A stretch of 64,000 bases of DNA from Nitrosomonas sp. (GTDB taxonomy: Bacteria > Pseudomonadota > Gammaproteobacteria > Burkholderiales > Nitrosomonadaceae): NCBI GenBank assembly GCA_019635215.1, contig JAHBZZ010000011.1, positions 1 through 64,000 of the forward strand, written 5' to 3'. Of this stretch, positions 28,953 through 38,133 are shown one piece after another. Every line of letters starts with the position of its first letter. Position 1 is the first letter of the stretch. The position numbers and the translations under genes were made by a program. The notes under the pieces are model-generated. The model was not told where the DNA came from and made no database searches. It saw only the letters and a program-made list of their open reading frames with translations.

Positions 28953-29519
28953 ATGAAACTGATCGTCGGCCTGGGTAATCCGGGAAAAGAATATGAAAAT
29001 ACACGCCATAATGCCGGATTTCATTGGATTGACCGCTTAGCTGATCAACTCAACCTGACATTGCGGCTGGAAACACGTTTTCATGGACTGTGTGCCCGGG
29101 TCAGTCAGGGGGACATCGATTTATGGTTGCTTGAACCGCAGACCTATATGAATCGCAGCGGACATTCCGTTGCCGAGCTTTGCCAGTTCTATAAAATTCA
29201 ACACGGTGAAATTATTGTGGTGCATGACGAACTGGATTTACTGCCGGGCGTGGCGAAACTTAAGTGGGGCGGTGGCCTGGGCGGGCATAATGGCCTCAAG
29301 GATATCGCTGCGCGGCTCGGTACAAAAGATTTCTGGCGGTTGCGCATCGGTATCGGTCATCCGGGGCATCGCGATGCGGTTGTCCGTTTTGTACTGCATC
29401 CACCCGCCAAGGAAGAAGCCGTATTGATTCACGAAGCCATAGACCGCAGTCTGCAGGTTTTGCCGCTGATAGCGCAAGGTGACTTTCAATCAGCGATGTT
29501 GAAACTGCACACGCAATAA
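28953..29519 (+). CDS. pth: peptidyl-tRNA hydrolase
   Basis: This 188-residue enzyme frees tRNA from prematurely released peptidyl-tRNA. The signature GLGNPGKEYENTRHNAGF includes the catalytic His near residue 20. PQTYMNRSG and the C-terminal GGHNGLKDI are also seen. It sits between rplY and ychF as in most betaproteobacteria. The frame is intact. Confidence 0.97.
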   Translation: MKLIVGLGNPGKEYENTRHNAGFHWIDRLADQLNLTLRLETRFHGLCARVSQGDIDLWLLEPQTYMNRSGHSVAELCQFYKIQHGEIIVVHDELDLLPGVAKLKWGGGLGGHNGLKDIAARLGTKDFWRLRIGIGHPGHRDAVVRFVLHPPAKEEAVLIHEAIDRSLQVLPLIAQGDFQSAMLKLHTQ

Positions 29520-29579
29520 ATCAAATTTCTTCAACCGATCTGAGATAAAAGCAGAAAAAAACCAAGTGAGCATCCTATC

Positions 29580-30671
29580 ATGAGCCTGAAGTGCGGTATT
29601 GTCGGTCTCCCGAATGTTGGCAAATCAACGTTATTCAATGCCCTGACCAAGGCGGGCATTGCGGCGGAGAATTATCCTTTCTGTACGATTGATCCCAACG
29701 TCGGTATCGTCGAAGTGCCGGATCCGCGCCTCAATAAGCTGGCTGAAATGGTTAAACCGGAAAAAATACAACCGGCTATTGTCGAGTTTGTCGATATCGC
29801 GGGATTGGTCGCCGGTGCCTCGAAAGGTGAAGGGTTGGGGAATAAATTCCTGGCTAATATCCGCGAAACGGACGGTATCGTGAACATGGTGCGCTGTTTT
29901 GCCAATGACAATGTCGTACACGTGGCGGGCAAGGTTGATCCGGTTTCCGATATCGAAGTCATTCAGACGGAACTCGTACTGGCCGATATGGCAACCGTGG
30001 AAAAAGCGCTGCAGCGCGAATCCAAAGTGGCCAAATCCGGGAACAAAAATGCGATCAAATTATGCAGCTTCCTGGAAACGGTTCTGGCACATCTGGATCA
30101 GGGAAAACCGGCGCGTTCGATAGCAATGGATGAAGATCAGCAAGTGCTGCTCAGACCATTGTGTTTGTTGACCGCCAAACCAGCGATTTATGTCGCCAAT
30201 GTCGATGACAGCGGTTTTGAAAACAATTCGCTGCTCGATAAAGTCAGGGAATATGCCGCTACTGAAAATGCGCCGGTTGTCGCCATCTGCGCTGCGCTGG
30301 AATCCGAAATCGCCGAATTGTCCGATGACGATAAAAAAGTTTTTCTGGAAGATATCGGTCTGGCGGAACCCGGGCTCAATCGGCTTGTGCGAGCGGCGTA
30401 TGATTTATTGGGATTGCAGACTTATTTTACTGCAGGCGTGAAAGAAGTCCGCGCATGGACCATACACAAAGGCAATACCGCACCGCAGGCGGCAGGCGTC
30501 ATCCATACCGATTTTGAAAAAGGCTTCATCCGTGCCGAAGTCATCAGCTATGATGACTTTATCGCCTGCAACGGCGAGCAGGGCGCCAAAGAAGCCGGCA
30601 AAATGAGATTGGAAGGAAAGGACTATATCGTCAGGGATGGCGACGTGATGCATTTCCGGTTTAACGTATGA
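29580..30671 (+). CDS. ychF: ribosome-binding ATPase YchF (OLA1 family)
   Basis: This 363-residue protein has the P-loop [11 protein letters not shown] at residues 8-18 but prefers ATP, as in the Obg-related YchF/OLA1 proteins. A C-terminal TGS domain ends in the common FRFNV. YchF binds ribosomes and modulates translation and oxidative stress responses. Its stop codon lies inside the 12-bp repeat that marks the left edge of the downstream island, so the island seems to have inserted at the very 3' end without damaging the protein. Confidence 0.96.
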   Translation: MSLKCGIVGLPNVGKSTLFNALTKAGIAAENYPFCTIDPNVGIVEVPDPRLNKLAEMVKPEKIQPAIVEFVDIAGLVAGASKGEGLGNKFLANIRETDGIVNMVRCFANDNVVHVAGKVDPVSDIEVIQTELVLADMATVEKALQRESKVAKSGNKNAIKLCSFLETVLAHLDQGKPARSIAMDEDQQVLLRPLCLLTAKPAIYVANVDDSGFENNSLLDKVREYAATENAPVVAICAALESEIAELSDDDKKVFLEDIGLAEPGLNRLVRAAYDLLGLQTYFTAGVKEVRAWTIHKGNTAPQAAGVIHTDFEKGFIRAEVISYDDFIACNGEQGAKEAGKMRLEGKDYIVRDGDVMHFRFNV

Positions 30672-30680
30672 TTAACGTCT
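30669..30680. repeat. left direct repeat (attL candidate)
   Basis: TGATTAACGTCT overlaps the ychF stop codon. The identical sequence recurs at 40403-40414, and nothing comparable was noticed elsewhere. The position at a conserved gene's 3' end is typical of integrase target sites. Confidence 0.6.
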
Positions 30681-30873
30681 GACAGTTTTTTCTGAGCTCA
30701 GGAGCGCTGGATGGTGCTTAATGGATTGAGTAGATCTATTGAAATCAATAATTTGTCAAATAACACGGTCTGTCGAGCGTTACTATTGTTTATCCAGTTC
30801 TGAAGAATTCGGAGGTAGTATAGGGAGTACTCGTGTTCAATCTTGGGGTATTTCTCCCCGCAGTGGGCCAACG

Positions 30874-31041
30874 ATGCCCGAAAATCTACTTACCGACGCA
30901 AAGATTAAGTCGGTCAAACTTCCAGCCTGCCCGGGCGTGAGCCGGGACATGGTGCGGCTGGTGCTGCGGGCGATGAAATCGGAGGGGTTGATCGAGTCAA
31001 CAGGTAAAGGACGGAGTGCGAAATGGATCAAGCAAGCGTAA
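30874..31041 (+). pseudogene. chimeric remnant: integrase start fused to winged-helix end
   Basis: The first 15 or so codons (MPENLLTDAKIKSVK) match the N-terminus of P4-type tyrosine integrases with a DUF4102 domain. The frame then jumps to GVSRDMVRLVLRAMKSEGLI and a short basic tail, which looks like the C-terminal winged helix of an unrelated regulator or Fic-type protein. The open frame extends back to 30739 but nothing there is recognisable. A deletion that removed the integrase body and the start of the second gene explains it. Confidence 0.65.
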
Positions 31042-31048
31042 GGGGATC

Positions 31049-31155
31049 ATGATGGAATTGATCGACAACATCAGCCGCTTGCTGGGTGACGACCTTAAGC
31101 AAACCGTCTCCGGCCAGGGATGCGGCTGAAGATCGGGGCCTCGTGCTTTGAATCG
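31049..31155 (+). pseudogene. N-terminal fragment of a PLD/helicase-like gene
   Basis: ATG at 31049 opens MMELIDNISRLLGDDLKQTV and meets a stop at 31127. In another frame the sequence continues as RPGMRLKIGASCF up to about 31150. This pair of segments resembles the beginning of large helicases with an N-terminal phospholipase D-like domain, found in defence loci. A frameshift and loss of everything downstream leave only this stub. The family assignment rests on a short stretch and is tentative. Confidence 0.45.
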
Positions 31156-31190
31156 CCCCGGAACAGCCTAAAAATCAGGGGACTAAAGAA

Positions 31191-34100
31191 GTGAGTGACC
31201 AGTTTTTCAAGCAGCCTATTCTCAATTCGCCTTACGGTTATCCGTCCCTGCACTGGGAACTCGACGACAAGGGGCAGCCCACGCAGCAAATCGTCGAGTC
31301 TCGCCGAGCGTCCAGCTTCATTAGCCCGATCCCGAAACCACGCCGGCACCACGGCGAGCAGGCTACTCTGGCGCTGGATGAAATCGAGAGCCTGGCTGAC
31401 GACGGGCAGCGCTACCGCTATTCGGAACTGATCAATGCGGTGCGGCGCGAGGTCGATGCCTGGCGGTGCTTGCCTCCGTCGCAGTGGCGCGTCACCCCCG
31501 AAACAGCCCGTCTGCTGGAGCACTGGCGCAACCACAAGTTCGCCGGTGTACGCCCGTTCTTCTGCCAGGTCGGAGCGGCCGAAACCGCCATCTGGCTGAC
31601 CGAAGTCGCCCCGCGGCTCGGCAGAAACGGCGGGCGCTTCCTCGATCACCTGAAGAAGGTCAGCGACGACGCCAACCCCGGCCTGATGCGCCTGGCGCTG
31701 AAGCTGGCCACCGGCGCTGGCAAGACCACGGTCATGGCCATGCTCATCGCGTGGCAGACAGTCAATGCCGTACGGCGTCCGCAGAGCAGGAAATTCACCC
31801 GTGGTTTCCTTGCTGGTCGCCCCTGGCCTGACCATCAAGGATCGCCTGCGCGTGCTGCTGCCCAATGATGCGGACAGCTACTACGCAAACCGCGAGATCG
31901 TGCCGCGTGACATGCTGGCCGATCTGGACAAGGCCAAGATTGTCATCACCAACTACCACGCCTTCAAACTGCGCGAGCAAATGGAGTTGTCCAAGGGAGG
32001 CCGCCGTTTGCTGCAAGGCCGTACCGGCAGCGAGCTGGACACGCTGGAAACCGAGGGCCAGATGCTCCAGCGGGTCATGTCGGAATTGATGGGGCTGAAG
32101 AACATCCTCGCCATCAACGATGAGACGCACCATTGCTATCGCGAAAAGCCGCACGCTACAGAGGACGACGAGGATCTCGATAAAGATCAGAAAGCCGAGG
32201 CCGAGGAAAACAATGAAGCCGCACGGCTGTGGATTTCCGGCCTGGAAGCCGTGAATCGCAAGCTGGGCCTGCAGCAGGTGATCGACCTGTCGGCGACGCC
32301 TTTCTTTCTGGCAGGCTCCGGCTATGTGGAGGGCACACTCTTTCCCTGGACGATGAGCGACTTTTCGCTGATGGACGCCATCGAATGTGGCATCGTCAAA
32401 TTGCCACGCGTGCCGGTGGCTGACAACATCCCCGGCGCGGAAATGCCCATCTATCGCGAGCTCTGGAAGCACATCGGCAAAAAAATGCCGAAGAAGGGAC
32501 GCGGCAAGAACGCCCAGCTCGATCCGTTGGCTATCCCGGTGGAATTGCAGACCGCGCTGGAAGCTCTGTACGGGCATTACCTCAAAACTTACGAAGCCTG
32601 GAAGCAGGCTGGCATCAACGCGCCACCGTGCTTCATCGTGGTGTGCAACAACACCGCAACTTCCAAACTGGTGTTCGATTACATCTCCGGTTTCGAGCGC
32701 ACCAATGAAGATGACACCATCACGCAGGTACTGGGCCGACTGGAACTGTTCCGCAACTTCGACGAGCACGGTGAGCCGCTAGCGCGCCCGAACACCTTGC
32801 TGATCGACAGTGAGCAACTCGAATCCGGCGAGGCGCTGGACGATAACTTCCGAGGCATGGCTGCGGACGAAATCGAACGCTTCAAGCGTGAGATCATCGA
32901 GCGCACTGGCGATCGCCGCCAGGCTGAGAACCTGAGTGACAGCGAACTGTTGCGCGAAGTGATGAATACCGTCGGCAAGCAGGGCCGTCTAGGTGAGCAG
33001 ATCCGCTGCGTGGTGTCGGTGTCCATGCTCACCGAGGGCTGGGATGCCAATACTGTGACCCACATCCTCGGCGTGCGTGCGTTCGGCACTCAACTGTTGT
33101 GCGAACAGGTGATTGGCCGTGCCCTGCGTCGCCAGTCCTATGAACTGAACGAGCAAGGCCTCTTCGACGTGGAGTACGCCGATGTATTCGGCATTCCCTT
33201 CGACTTCACAGCCAAGCCGGTGGTCGTCACGCCGCCCAAGCCCCGCGAAACCGTCACAGTCAAGGCGCTGCGTCCGGAACGCGACCCTCTGGAAATCCGG
33301 TTTCCGCGCGTGCAGGGCTATCGCGTCGAGCTGCCAGAAGAACAACTCGAAGCCGAATTTAATGACGACCATCACCTCAGCCTGACGCCTGACATGGTCG
33401 GCGCGACCAAGACCCACAACGCCGGCATCATCGGTGAAGCGGTGGAACTGGACATCAAGCACCTGGGAGACGTGCGCCAGTCCACCCTGCTGATGGAGCT
33501 GACCAAGCACCTGTTGTTCGGGCATTGGCGCGATCAAGGCCAGGATGCACCGATTGCCTTGTTCGGTCAGCTCAAGCGCATCGTGCGTCAGTGGCTGGAC
33601 GAGTGCTTGGAATGCAAGGGCGGAACCTACCCGGCGCAATTGATGTACCGCGAGCTGGCGGACATGGCCTGCCAGCGCATCACCAAGGGCATCACCGCGA
33701 AGGAACTGGAAAAGGGTCGGCAGGTCAAGGCCATCCTCGACCCGTTCAACGCAACTGGCAGCACTGCGCATGTGCGCTTCAACACCTCGCGCGAAGAACG
33801 CTGGGAAACCCTCGGCGTGGACAACCAGCCAAAGAACCAGGTCAACTGGGTCATCCTGGACAGTGGCTGGGAAGGCGAATTCTGCCGCGTCGCCGAGTCG
33901 CACCCCAAGGTGCTGGCCTACACCAAGAACCACAACCTCGGTTTGGAAGTGCCGTACCGCTTCGGCTCGGCCAACCGTATCTACATCCCGGACTTCATCG
34001 TGCAAGTGGACGACGGTGGTGGCAAGAACGACCCGCTGAACCTGATCGTCGAGATCAAGGGCTATCGGCGCGAGGACGCAAAGGAGAAGAAGTCCACCAT

Positions 34101-34272
34101 GGACACCTACTGGATTCCCGGCGTGAACCACCTCGGCACGCACGGCCGCTGGGCCTTCGCCGAGTTCGGCGACGTGTATGAAATGCAGGATGACTTCGCC
34201 AAAGAGGTCGAGGCGAAGTTCAACCAAATGATTGAAGCGGCTGCGCCCGCGCCGGGAAACAAGGAACACTGA
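31191..34272 (+). pseudogene. res: type III-like restriction endonuclease subunit Res, frameshifted
   Basis: This is a helicase-nuclease of about 1026 residues if one base is removed. The first part holds Walker A (ATGAGKTT near residue 178). The second part holds NDETHH, DLSATPFF, the motif VI region EQVIGRALRRQ, and a C-terminal PD-(D/E)xK-like site (IPDFIVQ then LIVEIKGYR). At 31808-31809 an extra C shifts the frame: RGFLAG should read RGFLLVAPG. The ATPase P-loop is therefore cut from the rest. A GTG start at 31191 follows GGGGA. Res would cut DNA that Mod has not methylated. Confidence 0.85.
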
Positions 34273-34273
34273 G

Positions 34274-37142
34274 ATGGCAACCAAGAAAACCCAGAAGCCC
34301 GGCAAGAGCATCGAGCAGATCACGCATACCGAGGCCAAACGCAAGAACATCCCGACCGTCGAGCACCAGTCAGTGATGCAGCAGCATGAGCAGGCGCCGG
34401 TGAAGGTAGCCTACCCGCGAGCCAACCGGCAATGGCTGGAGGAACTGTGCGCCCTACACGATGCCGGCAAGGCCTCTGCGGAGTGGCAGCAGCGGCTCAA
34501 CCGCGACCTAGACCCGCAACTGATGTGGCGCGGCAAGGACCAGCAGGATTGGAGTGATCTGGTCGTCAACGCGCCGCCGCTCTACATCCAGGAAAAGGTC
34601 AAGCCCAAGGCGCTGATCGACGACCTGCGCCGCCAGACAGAGGGGCGCCGCGAGGCCGTCGCGCCACAGCAGGATACGCTGGACCTGTTCAGCGACTTCA
34701 ACGGCCTGCCCGAGGGCGCCGATCGCACCGAGTTCTACCAGCACGAAGGCCACTGGCAGTAACCGCTTCATCCTGGGCGATTCCTTGCAGGTGATGGCCA
34801 GCCTGGCCGAGCGCGAGGGATTGCGCGGCAAGGTGCAGTGCATCTATTTCGATCCGCCGTATGGCATCAAATTCAACAGCAATTTCCAGTGGTCAACCAC
34901 CAGCCGCGACGTGAAAGATGGTAATGCCGATCACATCACCCGCGAGCCGGAGCAGGTGAAGGCGTTTCGGGATACGTGGCGCGACGGCATCCATTCGTAT
35001 CTGACTTATCTGCGCGACCGACTGATGGTGGCGCGGGATTTGTTGACCGAATCCGGGTCGATCTTTGTGCAGATTGGCGATGAGAATGTGCATCGCGTGC
35101 GGGCACTAATGGATGAGGTTTTTGGCGATGAAAATTTCATCAGCCAAATTGCTGTAAGAAAAACTGGAGCTGTCAGTAGTCCTGATGCAAAACTGAATTC
35201 GCTTGGAACCATCTCTGACCACATCGTCTGGTATGCGAGACGAAAGGATGTCCTCAAGTACCGACAGCTCTATACAAGAAAGGCAGACACGAATACGGCA
35301 GAGCAGTATCGGTTAAGCGATGAAGGTGGCCAATATCAATCCGTCACGATTGAGTCAAACGGTTATGCGGAAAGCTTTCATTTTCCGATTCGTATCGGGG
35401 GTAAGAATTTCTATCCCGCGAAGACCCGACATTGGAGCACCACAGAAAAGGGTATTTATCGTGTAGCAAGTGCCGGCCGTGTAATCGCCACCGAAAACAA
35501 GTTGCGCTTCAAAAAATACCTGGAAGATTTCCCGGTAAGTCCAATCGCAAACATTTGGGCCGATGTGATGGGTTCTTCAGGATTGATCTATGTTGTGCAA
35601 ACCAATGAGCGCATTGTTGAACGTTGTTTGCTGATGGCCTCCGATCCTGGCGACTTGGTGCTTGACCCCACCTGCGGCTCCGGCACCACCGCCTACGTTG
35701 CTGAACAATGGGGCCGCCGCTGGATCACCATCGACACCAGCCGCGTCGCGCTGGCACTGGCTCGTGCCCGCATCATGGGCGCGCGCTATCCGTTCTACCT
35801 GCTCGCTGATTCCCGAGAAGGTCAGTTAAAGGAAGCCGAAATCACCCGTAGCACGCCGTCCAGCCAATCCACTTACGACAACATAGCCCACGGCTTTGTT
35901 TATGAGCGTGTGCCACACATCACCCTCAAGTCCATCGCCAACAATGCCGAGATCGACGTAATCTGGGACAAGTTCCAGACCGTGCTGGAGCCGTTGCGCG
36001 AAGCGCTGAACAAGACACTTGGCAAGCAGTGGCAGGAATGGGAGATTCCGCGTGAGGCCGATGCAAAGTGGAGTGAGGAAGCCAAAAAGCTGCACGTCGA
36101 CTGGTGGCAGCAGCGCATCGCCCGGCAAAAGGAGATCGACGGCTCCATCGCCGCCAAAGCCGAGTTCGAGTACCTCTACGACAAACCCTATGAGGACAAG
36201 AAGAAGGTGCGCGTGGCCGGCCCCTTCACCGTCGAATCCCTCAGCCCGCACCGTGTGCTGGGCGTGGACGAGGAAGACGAGTTGATCGACCATGTGGCCG
36301 AAACCCAGGCCGAATACGGCCAGGACTTCGCCAGCCTGATCCTGGCCAACCTGCGCACTGCCGGCGTGCAGCAGGCGCACAAGGCCGACAAGATCGAATT
36401 CACCTCACTGGAGCCGTGGCCCGGTGACTTGATCTGCGCCGAAGGCCGTTATTTGGAAAACGGGCAGGTGAAGCGTGCCGGTATCCTGGTCGGCCCAGAG
36501 TTCGGCACAGTCACCCGCGCAGACTTGGTCGATGCCGCCCGCGAAGCCGGCGACGCCAACTTCGACGTACTCATCGCCTGCGCCTTCAACTACGACGCAC
36601 CGGCCAGCGAATTCAGCAAGCTGGGCCGCATAAACGTGCTCAAGGCGCGCATGAACGCCGACCTGCACATGGCCGAAGACCTGAAGAACACAGGCAAGGG
36701 CAACCTGTTCGTGATTTTCGGCGAGCCGGATGTGGGTGTGCTGGATACGCAAGGCCGCGGCATCCGCAAATACGACGGCAAGCGTGACGTCATCGAGGTG
36801 CCAGCCGACGGGCAACTGGTGGTTAAGATCAACGGCGTGGATGTGTTCCACCCCAGCACCGGCGAAGTGCGCAGCGACGGCGCCGACGGCATCGCCTGCT
36901 GGTTTCTGGACACCGACTACAACGAGGAATCCTTCTTCGTCCGCCACGCCTACTTCCTCGGCGCCAACGACCCCTACAAGGCGCTGAAGACCACCCTCAA
37001 GGCCGAAATCGACCCCGACGCCTGGGCCACCCTCAACAGCGACACCTCACGCCCGTTCCCGACGCCCAGCACCGGGCGGTTTGCGGTGAAGGTCATCAAT
37101 CATCTTGGGGATGAGGTGATGAAGGTTTTCAAGGTGCAGTAA
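34274..37142 (+). pseudogene. mod: adenine-specific DNA methyltransferase Mod, frameshifted
   Basis: This is a beta-class N6-adenine methyltransferase of about 955 residues when one base is removed. It starts one base after res stops. An extra T at 34760 turns the continuation HWQ-NRFILGDSLQ into a TAA stop, so the first 163 codons are severed from the rest. Motif IV DPPYG (near 34851) and motif I DPTCGSGT (near 35660) are intact. The region between them, where the target recognition domain lies, is more AT-rich than both sides. Re-initiation near 34785 could yield a nearly complete protein. Confidence 0.85.
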
Positions 37143-38131
37143 TGGCAAATACAACTTGTCCGATTTGGGGAACCACGGCCACACCTATCGATGTGCACGG
37201 GCGTGATGGCATCGCCGTTGATTCGCCGAGGGTTGGTGGAAAGTTTTTCATCTCTGGCACGACAAACGCCATGCTGACCAGTCTGGATGACAAGGGAAAG
37301 GTTCTTCTGACCTCTTGGCTGGTCAGGCAACATCGGCTTGGTGTCATCCGCCCGGAGATTTCCAGCCAAACTCTTGAAGACCTGAAGGGCTGGAGTTTCC
37401 CAGCCGTCCACGAGAGGGCAGACGACCTGTTGCGCTATCTCGCAAGCAGGAGCGAACTACTGGGTACTGTCGTAATGTTTCATGCACCTGAAAAAGCAGG
37501 CAAGCCGGATGACGGTAATGCACTGATGGCATGGACGGCTTCTCGCGAACTTTCCGAGGTAATTACCCTCGCCGAATATGCCCATACTGAAAAATGGATT
37601 GAGCATCGCGTCGAAAAGCCGAGAACTCTCAGCGAGGTTAGCGACACTCATGAGCTGATGCTCAGGTCGCCCGGGTATGCCCGGCTGGCAGCGCTGGATA
37701 GCAGCGGTGCAGCATCGAGTCAGGCATTCGTTGCCATGTGGTTCGACCAGTCCATGAGTGATGCGTATGAAAAAGGTATTGCCCCGGCCATTCGAGATGC
37801 TGGCTACGAGCCAATGCGGATAGATCAGAAAAATCACAACAACAAAATTGACGACGAAATCATCGCTGAGATAAAGAGGTCGCGTTTCGTTGTCGCGGAT
37901 TTCACACAAGGAGATAGCGGTGCACGCGGCGGGGTCTATTACGAGGCGGGTTTTGCACATGGCCTCAACATGCCAGTGATTTTCACTTGCCGCGCCGATG
38001 CGCTGAACAATGTTCACTTCGACACGCGCCAATACAACCATATCGTGTGGGAAAATATTGATGCGCTGAGAAACCAGCTTGCCCAAAGAATATCGGCCAC
38101 CATCGGCGATGGGCCGAAGAGGAAGGCATAA
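37142..38131 (+). CDS. TIR / nucleoside 2-deoxyribosyltransferase-like putative effector
   Basis: This 329-residue protein is the only intact gene of the island. Residues 190-325 form a Rossmann-like domain with FVAMWF, ISRSRF-type SRFVVADFT, and RGGVYYEAGFAHGL, in which the Glu matches the catalytic position of nucleoside deoxyribosyltransferases and some TIR-like NADases. The N-terminus (CPIW, then DSPRVGG) looks like a zinc ribbon that has lost three of its four cysteines. Its ATG overlaps the mod stop codon by one base, implying translational coupling. Base composition is lower in GC than that of res and mod. A role in nucleotide or NAD depletion is inferred, not shown. Confidence 0.6.
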   Translation: MANTTCPIWGTTATPIDVHGRDGIAVDSPRVGGKFFISGTTNAMLTSLDDKGKVLLTSWLVRQHRLGVIRPEISSQTLEDLKGWSFPAVHERADDLLRYLASRSELLGTVVMFHAPEKAGKPDDGNALMAWTASRELSEVITLAEYAHTEKWIEHRVEKPRTLSEVSDTHELMLRSPGYARLAALDSSGAASSQAFVAMWFDQSMSDAYEKGIAPAIRDAGYEPMRIDQKNHNNKIDDEIIAEIKRSRFVVADFTQGDSGARGGVYYEAGFAHGLNMPVIFTCRADALNNVHFDTRQYNHIVWENIDALRNQLAQRISATIGDGPKRKA

Positions 38132-38133
38132 GC

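Noticed and set aside
31095-34350. Long minus-strand frames opposite res and mod
   Set aside because: They are antisense to well-identified coding sequence in GC-rich DNA, where spurious open frames are expected.
34755-34790. Programmed +1 frameshift at the mod break
   Set aside because: The site is CAG TAA C with no slippery run or upstream ribosome-binding-like stimulator, and other genes in the island are also broken, so mutation is simpler.
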